The notes: generated by a model not told the origin, from the letters alone. Counted from the first letter of the stretch, positions 51,107-61,149 are shown. The stretch is 64,000 nt of DNA from an uncultured Gammaproteobacteria bacterium (GCA_958295465.1 OY282353.1:2161001-2225000); one strand, 5' to 3'. Numbers and translations: made by a program.

Positions 51107-51127
51107 GCCTTCCTGCGACCGCTCGAC

Positions 51128-51421
51128 CTACGACAGCTCGACCAGGCCGACCACCTGCAATTCATCCAGAAGCACCGCCAGGTCGCGCAGGCACTTCTCC
51201 TCTTCGACCCTGAATTCGGCGCACAGAGCCGCCGTCAACTCCTGAACCTGCGTCCAGGTCCCGCTGCCCTCCTCGATGAGTTGCCAGACGCGCAGGCCCG
51301 CTTCCCGGAGACCGTAGAACTGGCCTTCGGCAACGTCCATGAACACCAGATCGTCGTCCAACATGGCGTTGACGAAGTTGTCGGGAGTACGTCTTACGCG
51401 GCTTTCCGGTGTGATCTTCAT
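51128..51421 (-). CDS. PqqD-family peptide-binding protein (RRE, B1-like)
   Basis: A 97-residue PqqD-like winged-helix protein: MKITPESRVRRTPDNF, LVFMDVAEGQFYGLREAGLR, VWQLIEE and the C-terminal helix LRDLAVLLDELQVVGLVEL. PqqD proteins bind leader peptides and present them to tailoring enzymes; in lasso systems this is B1. No B2 transglutaminase-like protease follows it. The start has GGAG just upstream and lies 5 bases after the sulfotransferase stop. Confidence 0.87.
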   Translation of the reverse strand: MKITPESRVRRTPDNFVNAMLDDDLVFMDVAEGQFYGLREAGLRVWQLIEEGSGTWTQVQELTAALCAEFRVEEEKCLRDLAVLLDELQVVGLVELS

Positions 51422-51426
51422 ACTCC

Positions 51427-52332
51427 TCATCCTGTAGCTCGACATGAATAGCCGAAGCGCGCCATCGTCGCCCCATGGGCGGCCAGGACGTCGCGCACCT
51501 GTGCCGCCGAGAGATGCCGCCGCCAATCTCCGGCGACGCCCGAGCGGAAGAAGGGGGTCCGGCTGTATAGACCGCGCTTACGGAAGCCTTCGCGGTCTTC
51601 GTTCTCCTGCAGCCGCGCAAAGGCCGAGTGGGCAACGGCCTGCTCCAGTCGCCGGTGGTCCGACGCGCCGTCGAGGCGCAGGAACGAAGCGATCCTGCCC
51701 AGCCAGCCGACCGTGTCCGCAAGCAGGTCTTCGTAACGGACCGTCAGCACGGGAAACGGCGCGCCCGTCCAGCTCTCGACGTGGCCCGACCAATCGAACA
51801 ACCACTGGCGAAGCTCATGGCTTCCGGCGCCTCCTATGGAGCTTGTCTGCGCATTCAGATAGGCGACGCTGTCCGCGAAGCCCTCATTGCCATTGTAAAA
51901 CGCCCAGGACACGGCGACGTCGAGCGGGTTGCGGATCAGGTACACCGCGCCGACCGTCACGTCGTCCGGAAACAAAGGTTCGCCGGCCGGAGTAGTGCGG
52001 CAGGCTTCATGCGACTTGCAGAACAGCGGCGTTTCCTCGCGCCCCTCGCGCTTCGCCTCTTGGGCCCAGAATCGGACAACGGCCGGACGCAGGGATTCGG
52101 CCTCCTCCTCCGTGCAGTCCGACGACGAGATGCCCGCCACGCTGTCGAACCACGGCAGGCCGTAGGTAAGGGCGCTCGACATCGCATTCCCGATGTCGTT
52201 GATGCCAACCGGTTCGGCCGCCGCCGACAGGAAGTTCGCCAGCAGCAGGCGCGTCCAGGTGTTGCCCGACCTCGGGTAGCTCGCCAACCAGACGATGCGC
52301 CGTTGGCCGGACACCGGATGCGCCCTCGTCAT
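51427..52332 (-). CDS. PAPS-dependent sulfotransferase
   Basis: A 301-residue sulfotransferase. The 5'-phosphosulfate loop is SYPRSGNTWTRLLL near the N-terminus, and IRNPLDVAVSWAFYNG is the 3'-phosphate-binding segment. It should transfer sulfate from PAPS to a hydroxyl. Within this operon the peptide, or a group added to it, is a natural acceptor, but nothing in the sequence fixes that. The ATG overlaps the stop of the first HPr-kinase-like gene. Confidence 0.88.
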   Translation of the reverse strand: MTRAHPVSGQRRIVWLASYPRSGNTWTRLLLANFLSAAAEPVGINDIGNAMSSALTYGLPWFDSVAGISSSDCTEEEAESLRPAVVRFWAQEAKREGREETPLFCKSHEACRTTPAGEPLFPDDVTVGAVYLIRNPLDVAVSWAFYNGNEGFADSVAYLNAQTSSIGGAGSHELRQWLFDWSGHVESWTGAPFPVLTVRYEDLLADTVGWLGRIASFLRLDGASDHRRLEQAVAHSAFARLQENEDREGFRKRGLYSRTPFFRSGVAGDWRRHLSAAQVRDVLAAHGATMARFGYSCRATG

Positions 52333-53294
52333 GGCGCCGCGCCCTTGCACGTCTGCACGGCGCCTGATTCGGTTGCCGACAGCAGCGCGGCGATGCGGTT
52401 GACACCGGCCCCGAACACCGTCGGGATTTCGGAGCGGGTGAACCTCAGCATCTCCATGCGGCGGCTCAAAGCCATGACCCATTGAAAGAGCGGCAGGCGC
52501 CCAACGACGGCAATCGTGATCGGCCGGGAGTGTATGGCGGCTCTCACCACTGCTTCCACTTTTTCGCTCCCCGACAACCGCTCCAAGTGCGTGGAGTGGC
52601 GATCACCGGAAGTATCGCCCCTCTTGAAGCTGGCCAGGTAAACAACGGTTCGCAGGCGCCCCGACACTCGGGCCGCCCTCTGGCGCGGCATGGCGTACAG
52701 CTTGCGGTACTTCGAGGTTCCGCGCACGGGACCTCGTTCCTCGCAGTCGGCAAGCGCCAGCGCCTTCGGCCACACCTTCAGGTCGTCGCAGCGATAGCAT
52801 CGCGCCTCCGTGTCCAAGCCCTCGGGATCGAGGATCAACAGGTCGTCGGCGAAGAAGGGATAGCCGCGTGCGGCCAACGCCGCCGCCGAGGCCGACTTGC
52901 CCCTCGCCGGCATGCCGATGAGGGCATGCACGTCCTCGCCGTCGGCAACGGCGCTTGCCTTCAGGGGCAGCAGGCCGCGCTGCGCAGTCAACACACTTAG
53001 CGCCGTGCCGAGGAAGAACAACCGCAGGTCCGCCGGCGAGGCGCCGCCATCGAGCGCGTAGCGCATGGTCGAGCCGCCCTCGACGAGGAAGCGCACACCG
53101 CAGGGCGTCAGGATCAACGTGCGGCCCGCGGCGTGTTGCCAGGCAACTCCCCGCGATTCCGGACGCGGCAGCGACGACGGCACCGTACCGCGGCGAACGA
53201 CCACGTCGGCGCCGTGCGCCCGGGACCAGGGAGCGGCGGCTTCGCCCAGGTCGAAGTCCGCGTCGATGGTGAAGGGGACCTGCTGCGCAGCCAT
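52329..53294 (-). CDS. HPr-kinase-like protein, first gene of the cluster
   Basis: A 321-residue relative of the proteins at 45655 and 49794, more diverged. The P-loop is IGMPARGKSASAAALAARGY, followed by PFFADDLLIL. The N-terminus VPFTIDADFDLGEAAAPW is shared with the others, which supports the start at 53294. It is the promoter-proximal gene of the minus-strand operon. A 20-base G/C homopolymer lies about 200 bases upstream. Confidence 0.78.
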   Translation of the reverse strand: MAAQQVPFTIDADFDLGEAAAPWSRAHGADVVVRRGTVPSSLPRPESRGVAWQHAAGRTLILTPCGVRFLVEGGSTMRYALDGGASPADLRLFFLGTALSVLTAQRGLLPLKASAVADGEDVHALIGMPARGKSASAAALAARGYPFFADDLLILDPEGLDTEARCYRCDDLKVWPKALALADCEERGPVRGTSKYRKLYAMPRQRAARVSGRLRTVVYLASFKRGDTSGDRHSTHLERLSGSEKVEAVVRAAIHSRPITIAVVGRLPLFQWVMALSRRMEMLRFTRSEIPTVFGAGVNRIAALLSATESGAVQTCKGAAP

Positions 53295-53496
53295 CGCCCG
53301 GACCTCAGCCCTTGCCCCTTCGGCCAGCGAAAATCGGCGGTTGACGCTCGAGCCGCTTGAGCCGATGACTTGACACCCACATTGCGCAACGGTCCTCACG
53401 GGGCTGCTGGATCGGTTTTTGTTCTGGTTCGGAGCGCATAAGGGAGGGCCGGCAACGGCTCAGCCCGCCACCACGCACGATAGACAGGGCTATTGC

Positions 53497-53516
53497 GGGG
53501 GGGGGGGGGGGGGGGG
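53497..53516. repeat. 20-base poly-G tract
   Basis: Twenty consecutive G on the plus strand (C on the operon's strand), 200 bases ahead of the first cluster gene. Tracts of this length slip readily in replication and can drive phase variation. It could also hide a sequencing or assembly error. Confidence 0.85.
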
Positions 53517-53628
53517 CCAAGGAAATGTGTAAATCCATGCGAAAAACGTACTCCACACAGGCATGGCAGTCAAATTGCCGTGCAGCAGCAAGCGCTCCCA
53601 TGAAAGTCCGGATCCGGCGGGCGGCAGA

Positions 53629-54096
53629 GGGGTCGAGCGCAGCCGGGGAGAGACGGAGAGAATGAAGGGAGGGGGCATTCGGAGTCCTCGTGATGGAACA
53701 AGACTGTTTCCCGCCCGTCAACGACGTTGGCCGGAGGGCGACCGCCCCAGGAGTCGCCCTCCGCACGATTTCACGATTCGGTGTTCCGGTCGTTCCGGCG
53801 GTTCGGGCATCCAGGGCAAAACCATCTGGAAATATACCGGCATCGGTCCGTTGCGTGGTCCGGTGGCGTTCGATTCGGTTGCGGCTCCAGCCGGGAGACG
53901 TGCTGGTGTTCTCGTCCCGGGTGATCCGGTGACGATCGATTCAGTGGCGACCCAACCGCACCGAATGGACACCCGGATGATGACGGCGCAGACTCGGGAC
54001 GAGCGGCCGGCGGTGAACGGCCCTCGACCTCCCACTCCACCCCGAAGACGTATCCGCCATGAACGACCCCGCCACCATGCACACCGGGCCGCTCGG
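53629..54096. repeat. island-flanking direct repeat, right copy
   Basis: The partner of 37785-38256. Its left end (53629-53678, minus strand) is the first 17 codons of the DmdA-like gene (MPPPFILSVSPRLRSTP), after which homology stops. The rest is the same intergenic DNA and the start of the Uma2-type gene. There is no intact gene between 53295 and 54058. Confidence 0.9.
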
Positions 54097-54811
54097 CTCC
54101 ACCATCCACGTCCTGCGCGCCGATGCCGGGACCATCGCCGAGCTCGCGGCCATCGATTGGACTTGCCGCTTCCGCCGGGTCTGCCTCGACCCGGTGCGCG
54201 GAGTCATCACCTTGATGGCGCCCTCGCGTCATCACGAGGATCTGACATCGATCTTCGACGACATCGTGGACGTCGCGGGGGGCGCCCTCGCCGGCATCGC
54301 GAAGAAGCTCCGCAGCCCCCGGATCCGCCGGCGGAGCGAGCCGCCCGGCACCGGGATGGAGCCCGACTGCGCGTTCTATGTCGGCGAGCGCGCCAAAGGT
54401 TATTACGCGGCCCTTGTCAACGGGGAAGAGGCGGCCGACGCCTACGTCGAGCGTACCGCGCCGGACCTGGTGGTGGAGGTTGAAATTACGCACGCCGACA
54501 AAGGAAAGGCCGAACGCTATGGGGAGATGGGGGTACGGGAGCTATGGCGGCTGTACGGCCGCAAGGGCACGAGGGAGTTGCGTGCGGAGTTCCTCGCCCT
54601 GCGCCCCGGCAGCGCGCCGCGCAAGCTCGACGCCTCGGAAGTGCTGGAAGGGTTCACGCCCGCGGACGTATGCGAGGCGGTAGACGGGGTGCGGCTCAGT
54701 CCGACCCGCGACGGGCGCACGGAGGCGGTGGCCCGGATCGTGCGCCGACGGCGGGCGAACGTGCGGGTGCGCGAGGAGGAGGCGCCGTACCACGCGAGCG
54801 ATGCCGGTTAG
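54059..54811 (+). CDS. Uma2-family (DUF820) putative endonuclease
   Basis: A 250-residue protein with the Uma2 pattern: [12 protein letters not shown], then [20 protein letters not shown] and a tyrosine-rich turn leading to VRELWRLYG. This is a PD-(D/E)xK fold with D in EPDC and E-x-E in VEVEI. The family is abundant in cyanobacteria and some proteobacteria, with unknown cellular role. The C-terminal 65 residues are also present in the shortened copy at 38218-38466. thrS starts 113 bases downstream. Confidence 0.82.
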   Translation: MNDPATMHTGPLGSTIHVLRADAGTIAELAAIDWTCRFRRVCLDPVRGVITLMAPSRHHEDLTSIFDDIVDVAGGALAGIAKKLRSPRIRRRSEPPGTGMEPDCAFYVGERAKGYYAALVNGEEAADAYVERTAPDLVVEVEITHADKGKAERYGEMGVRELWRLYGRKGTRELRAEFLALRPGSAPRKLDASEVLEGFTPADVCEAVDGVRLSPTRDGRTEAVARIVRRRRANVRVREEEAPYHASDAG

Positions 54812-54924
54812 AATTCTCGCCTTGGTTCACCGTACGACCCGCTTCGATCCACCGCGCGGAAGTAACGGCAGGCGCCCTTGCACGTCAGGCGATGGACGCG
54901 CACCGCAGACAGGACGGAGACGAC

Positions 54925-56907
54925 ATGCCTCGAATCACGCTGCCCGACGGCTCGGTCCGGCAGTTCGACAGCCCGGTGAGCGGGGCCGACGTCGCCGCGA
55001 GCATCGGCAAGGGACTCGCCAGGGCGGCGCTGGCGATCAAGGTCGACGGCGTCCTGCGCGACCTCGCCGCCACCATCGAGACGGACGCCTCCGTCGCCGT
55101 CGTCACCCGCGACTCGGAAGAGGCGCTGGAGCTGCTGCGCCACGACGCGGCGCACGTTCTCGCCGAAGCGGTGAAGGAGCTCTACCCGGAGACGCAGATC
55201 ACCATCGGGCCGGCGATCGAGAACGGTTTCTACTACGACTTCGCGCGCGAGCAGCCCTTCACCCCGGAGGATCTCGAGCGGATCGAGGCCCGGATGCGCG
55301 AGATCGTCGACCGCGACGAGCCGATCTCGCGCGAGGAGTGGGATCGCGACGAGGCGATCCGGTTCTTCCGCGACTGGGGCGAGGCGTACAAGGCGGAGAT
55401 CATCGCGGGCATCCCGAGCGACGAACCCGTCTCCCTGTACCGCCAGGGCGAGTGGATCGATCTGTGCCGCGGCCCGCACCTCCCCTCGACCGGCAAGCTC
55501 GGCAAGGCGTTCAAGCTGATGCGCATCTCGGGCGCGTACTGGCGCGGCGACTCCCGCAACGAAATGCTCCAGCGGGTCTACGGAACCGCCTGGGCGAACG
55601 AGAAACAGCTCGAGTCCTACCTCCACATGCTGGAGGAGGCCGAGCGGCGCGACCATCGCAAGCTCGGCCGCGAGATGGACCTCTACCATTTCCAGGAGGA
55701 ATCGCCGGGCTCGGTGTTCTGGCATCCGAAGGGCCAGCGGCTCTTCCGGGCGCTCATCCGCTATGTCCGCGAGCGCCAGAGCGCGGCCGGCTACGTCGAG
55801 GTGGACACCCCGGAGCTCATGGACCGCGGCCTGTGGGAAGCGTCCGGCCACTGGGAGGCGTTCCGCGAGAACATGTTCACCTCGCAGACCGAGGACGGTC
55901 GGGTCTTCGCCCTGAAGCCGATGAACTGCCCGGGACACGTGCAGATCTTCAGGAACGGCCCGGTGAAGAGCCACCGCAGCCTGCCGATGCGCATCGCCGA
56001 GTTCGGGAAGGTGCACCGCTACGAGCCCTCCGGGGCGTTGCACGGGCTGATGCGGGTGCGCGCGTTCACCCAGGACGACGCGCACGTCTTCTGCACCGGC
56101 GGACAGATCACGCAGGAAGCGACGGCGATGTGTGATCTCATCCTCTCGATCTACCGCGACTTCGGGTTCGAGGACGTGCGCATCAAGTTCGCGGACCGCC
56201 CCGGGACCCGGGTGGGCTCGGACGCCATCTGGGACCAGGCGGAGGCCGCGCTCCGGGTGGCCATCGACTCGACCGGCCTCGAATACAGCCACAACCCCGG
56301 CGAGGGCGCGTTCTACGGGCCGAAGCTGGAGTTCGTGCTGCGCGACGCCATCGGCCGCGACTGGCAGTGCGGCACCGTGCAGGTGGACTTCAACCTGCCG
56401 GGCCGGCTCGGGGCGTCCTACGTCGGCGAGGACGGCGAGCGCCACGTGCCGGTGATGATCCACCGCGCCATGCTCGGCTCGATCGAGCGCTTCGCCGGGA
56501 TCCTCATCGAGCACTACGCGGGGCATCTGCCGCTGTGGCTCGCGCCCCGGCACGCCGTCGTGTGCACGATCACTTCCGACGCGGACGCCTACGCGGGCGA
56601 GGTCGTCGAGGCGTTGCGCGCGCGGGGGCTGCACGCGGAAGCCGATCTCCGCAACGAGACGATCTCGTACAAAGTACGTGAGCATTCACACACGAAGGCG
56701 CCGGTCATCCTCGCCCTCGGGAAGCGGGAGGTCGAGCGCCGCGAGGTCTCGATGCGCCGGCTCGGCCGCCGGGGGCAGCTAGTCGTCAGCCTCGAAGAAG
56801 CAGCCGAAGCGCTCGCCCGCGAAGTGGCGATGCGCGGCGCGGCCGGCGGAGAGGAATTCGCCGCTTCAGGGGGTGGACCAGTGTCGGGGGGTGGTGTGCG
56901 ACGGTAG
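54925..56907 (+). CDS. thrS: threonine-tRNA ligase
   Basis: The 660-residue enzyme has the TGS domain at the N-terminus ([20 protein letters not shown]), the editing domain with [11 protein letters not shown], the class II core with zinc ligand PMNCPGH, motif 2 [14 protein letters not shown] and motif 3 [11 protein letters not shown], and an anticodon-binding domain. It charges tRNA-Thr and edits Ser-tRNA-Thr. The ATG at 54925 has GGAG 6 bases upstream. A glycine-rich C-terminal tail of about 20 residues is extra. infC, the usual downstream partner, is absent. Confidence 0.96.
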   Translation: MPRITLPDGSVRQFDSPVSGADVAASIGKGLARAALAIKVDGVLRDLAATIETDASVAVVTRDSEEALELLRHDAAHVLAEAVKELYPETQITIGPAIENGFYYDFAREQPFTPEDLERIEARMREIVDRDEPISREEWDRDEAIRFFRDWGEAYKAEIIAGIPSDEPVSLYRQGEWIDLCRGPHLPSTGKLGKAFKLMRISGAYWRGDSRNEMLQRVYGTAWANEKQLESYLHMLEEAERRDHRKLGREMDLYHFQEESPGSVFWHPKGQRLFRALIRYVRERQSAAGYVEVDTPELMDRGLWEASGHWEAFRENMFTSQTEDGRVFALKPMNCPGHVQIFRNGPVKSHRSLPMRIAEFGKVHRYEPSGALHGLMRVRAFTQDDAHVFCTGGQITQEATAMCDLILSIYRDFGFEDVRIKFADRPGTRVGSDAIWDQAEAALRVAIDSTGLEYSHNPGEGAFYGPKLEFVLRDAIGRDWQCGTVQVDFNLPGRLGASYVGEDGERHVPVMIHRAMLGSIERFAGILIEHYAGHLPLWLAPRHAVVCTITSDADAYAGEVVEALRARGLHAEADLRNETISYKVREHSHTKAPVILALGKREVERREVSMRRLGRRGQLVVSLEEAAEALAREVAMRGAAGGEEFAASGGGPVSGGGVRR

Positions 56908-57262
56908 CCGCGGGGCGACCGCGAGGCGGGACCGGTACGTCGCCAGGGCGAAGGAACACATCCTGCCGCGGGTCGAGCGCCATGCCCGAAGCTTCGGGGT
57001 GCGCTACGGCAGGGCGCGTATCGTCGACAGCCGCTACCGCTGGGGCTCGTGCACCGCGCGCGGCAACGTCAACATCAACCGGCGGCTGGTCAAGGCGCCG
57101 GCGTTCGTCATCGACTACGTCATCGTGCACGAGCTCGCGCACCTGATCGAGCCGAACCACACGGACCGCTTCCGGGGCATCGTGCGCGCCCACGCGCCGG
57201 GGATGGAAGGGGCGCGTTCATGGCTGCGGGAACACGGCCAGCTTCTGGAGGAATCGATATAG
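56873..57262 (+). CDS. YgjP-like (DUF45) metallopeptidase, short
   Basis: The 129-residue frame has [20 protein letters not shown] and the zinc motif [15 protein letters not shown], characteristic of the YgjP/DUF45 peptidase family. The usual N-terminal 90-100 residues are missing. It starts with GTG codons inside the end of thrS, so it may be a truncated gene kept by overlap. Activity cannot be judged. Confidence 0.65.
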   Translation: MDQCRGVVCDGSRGATARRDRYVARAKEHILPRVERHARSFGVRYGRARIVDSRYRWGSCTARGNVNINRRLVKAPAFVIDYVIVHELAHLIEPNHTDRFRGIVRAHAPGMEGARSWLREHGQLLEESI

Positions 57263-57438
57263 CGGCCGTCGGCCGAAACGCCGTCGTTCCGCGGACAGCC
57301 CGTGCGCGGGATCGCCGGCGCCGGTGCGCCGGGCACGACCATGAGCCGCGGACGAGCCGATCCGCCGCCATTCCGCATTCGTCTCTTCCCAACCCGACAT
57401 GGCCGGAACCAGACGCCGGTTGTGAACCTGGGACGGTG

Positions 57439-57520
57439 TGTTCCGCCCGCAAGCGGGCCGGAGGCCCGCTACACGGCAAAGCGGGCGGGACGCCCACGCT
57501 CCCAGAGGTCCGGCGTCACG
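57439..57520. repeat. GC-rich intergenic repeat, copy 2
   Basis: GTTCCGCCCGCAAGCGGGCC, then GGAGGCCCGCTACACGGCAA, can fold on itself and resembles 22408-22470. The intergenic space 57263-57583 contains no gene that I can support. Confidence 0.45.
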
Positions 57521-57583
57521 GAATCAAAGGCCGGCCGGCGAACAATGCTTCGTCGTTTCGACGAAGATTCCACGAGCAAGGAA

Positions 57584-58354
57584 CTACCCGTCCCCGTCCC
57601 GCCGGCCCTCGTCGGCGCCCACCCGGCGCTCCATCCAGCGCACCCCGGCCGAGACCAGCAGCACCAGCACCAGGTATTCGAGGACGAGGAAAGTATAGAT
57701 TTCGAGGGGCCGGTACTCGGTCACCGACAGCTCGTTCGCCCGGCGCACCACCTCGGCGAGGCCGATGACCGAGACCAGGGAGGACATCTTCAGCAGGATG
57801 ACGAACTGGTTGCCCATGGCCGGCAGGCAGCGGCGCAGGGCCTGGGGGAAGATCACGAACATCAGCTTGTCGAACGTGGACAGCCCGATGCTGTCCGCCG
57901 CCTCGAACTGGCCGCGTCCGATGGACTGCACGCCGCCCCGGTAGATCTCCGCCATGAAGGCCGCGCCGTAGAGCGACAGCGCCACCATGCCCGAGACGAA
58001 GGGGTTGAGATCGACGCCGGTGAGCACCGGCAGCCCGTAGTAGACCCAGAGGATGGAGACGAGCGGCGGGATGGACCGGAACAGCTCCACGAGGCCCCGG
58101 TTCAGGGCATCGAGGTAACGGTTCTCCGCCACCCGCGGCAGGTAGAGGAGAAATCCGAGCACGACGGACAGCGCCACGCAGGCCAGCGTCAGCGCCACCG
58201 TCCACTGGACTCCGGAGAGCAGAAATTCGGTGTTGATCCGCCCCTGCTTCGTCATGGGGTTGATCACGTACCACCCCCACTTCTCCGAGCTCGCGCACCC
58301 GGTCAGGAGCAAGGTGAGACAGGCCGCCGGGCCAATACGGCGTAACGCTTTCAT
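57584..58354 (-). CDS. polar amino-acid ABC transporter permease
   Basis: A 256-residue HisM/GltK-type permease. Residues 10-20 form a lipobox-like signal (LTLLLTGCASS), as seen in part of this family. Several membrane helices follow. The EAA loop AADSIGLSTFDKLMFVIFPQ is clear. GLPVLTGVDLNP is in the middle. The gene is read away from the Rieske oxygenase. The binding protein at 60288-61073 may be its partner; no ATPase gene is in the window. The gap 58355-58755 has divergent-promoter character but no gene; a GC-rich imperfect palindrome lies near 58510-58530. Confidence 0.87.
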   Translation of the reverse strand: MKALRRIGPAACLTLLLTGCASSEKWGWYVINPMTKQGRINTEFLLSGVQWTVALTLACVALSVVLGFLLYLPRVAENRYLDALNRGLVELFRSIPPLVSILWVYYGLPVLTGVDLNPFVSGMVALSLYGAAFMAEIYRGGVQSIGRGQFEAADSIGLSTFDKLMFVIFPQALRRCLPAMGNQFVILLKMSSLVSVIGLAEVVRRANELSVTEYRPLEIYTFLVLEYLVLVLLVSAGVRWMERRVGADEGRRDGDG

Positions 58355-58755
58355 CGGGCATTCCTCCTCTCGGAGCCGTTGAAGATCGTCTGTACGGAAG
58401 CCTGCGCCATCGGGCGAGGAGGCCCGTCACCGGGACAGTGTCGGTCAGCGAGACGGCATCCGGCGCCGAAAAGAGCCGGGTGTAATCGTTGTGCCGTCAC
58501 TTCCGAAGGATCCCGCCCCCCGGGCGGGGGGTGCACCGTGATACGTTCCCCCCGCCCATGAACGCCGGGCGGATCATGGTAGCCTCCACGGAGCCGGGGC
58601 GATCCGCGGGACGAACCGGCGCGGCTCCGCCTCAGTCCGCGAACATGCAGTCAAGCAAACCCGGAAAGATACCGAAGGCACCGAAGGGCAGTGCTTCCTT
58701 CTCCGCCGAATGCCGGGATCCATCGTCATTCACCGGTCATTTCACAGGAGAAGTC

Positions 58756-60093
58756 ATGAGCGAGCAGCCGCGGCCCGCCGGCTTCCAGGGCTATCACCAA
58801 GTCAAGAGCGCTCGGGAAGACGCGGAGCTCACCCACGTCGGCCCCGGAACCCCTTGCGGAGAGTATCTCCGCCGCTACTGGCAGCCGGTGGCGATGTCGG
58901 ACGAGCTCGGCGCGCTGCCACGAGTCGTGCGGATCCTCGGCGAAGACCTGGTGCTGTTCCGCGACGGCTCCGGGCGGCCGGGGCTCCTGCACCGCCACTG
59001 CGCGCACCGGGGGGCGTCGCTCGAATACGGGATCGTGGCCGAACGGGGCATCATCTGCTGTTACCACGGCTGGCACTACGACATCGACGGCACCATCCTC
59101 CGGGCGGGGTCGGAGCCCCCCGACAGCCCCGTCTGCCGCCACGTGGTGCAGGGCGCCTATCCGGTGCACGAGCACCAGGGCCTGCTGTTCGCCTGGCTCG
59201 GGCCGCCGGAGGAACGTCCGCCGTTTCCGATTTTCGACACCGAACGGATGCCGGACGCCACCCGCAAGCCGTTCTCCCTCACCACCCCCTGCAACTGGCT
59301 TCAGATCTACGAGAACACCCAGGACCCCATCCACGTGCTGCACCTGCACGCCCGTTCGAGCGGCGTGCAGTTCGGCGCGGCGTCCGGCATCGACCAGGTG
59401 ATCGAGTACCGGGACACCCCGCTCGGCATGATGAACGTCCAGACCCGGCAGGTGGACGGGCGCGTCTGGGTCCGGACCGTGGACTCGATCCTGCCGAATG
59501 CCAACCAGACCGGCGCGATCCGGGAGGAGGCGGAGGCGCCGAAGGCGTTCCAGCGCTGCGCCATGCTGCGCTGGATGGTGCCGGTGGACGACACCGCCAC
59601 CCGCACCATCGGCTGGCGGTTCTTCAGTCCCCGGCTGGACCCGAGGGGGCAGGACGATCCGGATCGGGTCGGCAAGGAGTCGATCGACTTCATCGGTCAG
59701 ACCGAGGACGAGCGCAGCTACGAGGAACGGCAGCGCCGGCCGGGTGACTACGAAGCCCAGGTCTCGCAACGGCCCATCGCCATCCATGCTCTCGAGCATC
59801 GCGCTTCTTCCGACGCGGGCGTCGCGAGGTTGCGCAGACTCCTGCGCCAGCGTATCCGCGATTTGGCGGCCGGCAAGCCGGTGTGCCGGCCGGACGCCTT
59901 CGGCCTCGATGCCGTGCCCACCTACTGCCAGGACACGGTGTTCCGATGGCAGGGACCGGATACGCCCAGCGAGGAGGATCTGCGCGCGGCCGGGCGGCGG
60001 ATAGCGGGCGCCGTGCTCGGCTCCGGCCGGCTGCCTCCGCGGGAGCGGGAGACGCAGGTGCGGGAGGCAGCGGAGCCGGCTTTCCCCGAATAG
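58756..60093 (+). CDS. Rieske non-haem iron ring-hydroxylating oxygenase, alpha subunit
   Basis: A 445-residue oxygenase. The Rieske centre is HRHCAHRGASLEYG and CCYHGWHYD (C-x-H and C-x2-H ligands). The catalytic iron motif is QDPIHVLHLHAR (D-x2-H-x4-H). It is of the phthalate-dioxygenase type, which hydroxylate or demethylate aromatic or other substrates; no reductase gene is nearby. AGGAG 5 bases before the ATG fixes the start at 58756. The amino-acid transporter genes on both sides suggest a nitrogen-containing substrate; this is only a guess from context. Confidence 0.88.
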   Translation: MSEQPRPAGFQGYHQVKSAREDAELTHVGPGTPCGEYLRRYWQPVAMSDELGALPRVVRILGEDLVLFRDGSGRPGLLHRHCAHRGASLEYGIVAERGIICCYHGWHYDIDGTILRAGSEPPDSPVCRHVVQGAYPVHEHQGLLFAWLGPPEERPPFPIFDTERMPDATRKPFSLTTPCNWLQIYENTQDPIHVLHLHARSSGVQFGAASGIDQVIEYRDTPLGMMNVQTRQVDGRVWVRTVDSILPNANQTGAIREEAEAPKAFQRCAMLRWMVPVDDTATRTIGWRFFSPRLDPRGQDDPDRVGKESIDFIGQTEDERSYEERQRRPGDYEAQVSQRPIAIHALEHRASSDAGVARLRRLLRQRIRDLAAGKPVCRPDAFGLDAVPTYCQDTVFRWQGPDTPSEEDLRAAGRRIAGAVLGSGRLPPRERETQVREAAEPAFPE

Positions 60094-60287
60094 CGATCGG
60101 TCGGGACCGGATGCGCTCGGCGAGGATGAGTCGTGCGCAGCCGGGCGGCGCGTTCCGGCGGGTACGTGTCCGTCAGGAGCGCATGTCCGGGTATCGGCTC
60201 GCGCGTGCGCCCTTTAAGATGCAGGCGACCGGAGCGTCTCCGGGTGGGAAGCTCCGTACTTTGCACTTCGCACAAGGAGCGGAAACG

Positions 60288-61073
60288 ATGAAAAAGTGGC
60301 TGAGCACGCTCGCCGTCGCGGCATCGGTGGTCTGTGGAAGCGCCGGCGCCCAGGACCGGTCCATCCTGCACAAGGTACTCGACAGCGGGACCCTCAAGGT
60401 CGGCACCACCGGCGACTTCAACCCGATGTCGTTCAAGGACCCGGCAACCAAGGAATACCGCGGCCATCAGATCGACGCGGCCAGACAGCTCGCCGCCGAC
60501 ATGGGGGTGGAGGTGGAGTTCGTGCCGACCGATTGGAAGACCCTGATCAACGGTGTGGTCGCCGGCAAGTACGATATCGCGATGACCGGCACTTCCATGA
60601 CCGTGACCCGGGCGAAGGCGGCGGGGTACACCATCCCCTGGGGCCGCACCGGCTACCTGCCCCTGACCCGGAAGGAGCTGGCGGGGAAGTTCGAGACCTG
60701 GGAGGACCTGAACCACCCGGACGTCACCGTCGGCTACAACCTGGGCACCTCCTTTGCCGATTTCGTCAAGCTGCGCCTGCCGAAGGCCAGTGTGAAGGAG
60801 GTGGAGTCGCCGGCCCGGGACTGGCAGGACCTGCTGGCTGGAAGGGTGGACGTCACCATTTCGAGCATCCTGGAGGCGGGCAAGCTCTCCAGCACCCACG
60901 AGACGCTGGTGATCCCCTTCCAGAAGGTGGCCAACAGCCTGCCCTTGTCGTTCATCGTGCCTCAGAACGACCAAGTGTGGCTCAATTTTCTCAACAACTG
61001 GATGCGTATCAAGCACGAGATCGGATTCTTCAAGTCGCTCAACGAGCAATGGGGCATCCAGGGCCAGGATTGA
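60288..61073 (+). CDS. periplasmic amino-acid-binding protein (ABC type, SBP family 3)
   Basis: A 261-residue protein with a signal peptide (MKKWLSTLAVAASVVCGSAG, cleavage after AGA) and the family 3 pattern LKVGTTGDFNPMSFKD, YDIAMTGTSMT and GYNLGTSFADFV. It binds a polar amino acid or related compound in the periplasm. AAGGAG 8 bases before the ATG. It may serve the permease at 57584-58354. A GC hairpin (CCGCCGCC/GGCGGCGG, near 61090-61118) follows the gene. Confidence 0.9.
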   Translation: MKKWLSTLAVAASVVCGSAGAQDRSILHKVLDSGTLKVGTTGDFNPMSFKDPATKEYRGHQIDAARQLAADMGVEVEFVPTDWKTLINGVVAGKYDIAMTGTSMTVTRAKAAGYTIPWGRTGYLPLTRKELAGKFETWEDLNHPDVTVGYNLGTSFADFVKLRLPKASVKEVESPARDWQDLLAGRVDVTISSILEAGKLSSTHETLVIPFQKVANSLPLSFIVPQNDQVWLNFLNNWMRIKHEIGFFKSLNEQWGIQGQD

Positions 61074-61149
61074 CACTTGCGCCGACGCCGCCCGCCGCCG
61101 TGGTGGAGAGCGGCGGCGGACGCCGGTGGGTGGACCGGGAAGATCCGAG

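Noticed and set aside
53490-53766. Coding frame running through the poly-G tract
   Set aside because: It only extends the 5' relic of the DmdA-like gene and ends in a proline run made by the homopolymer.
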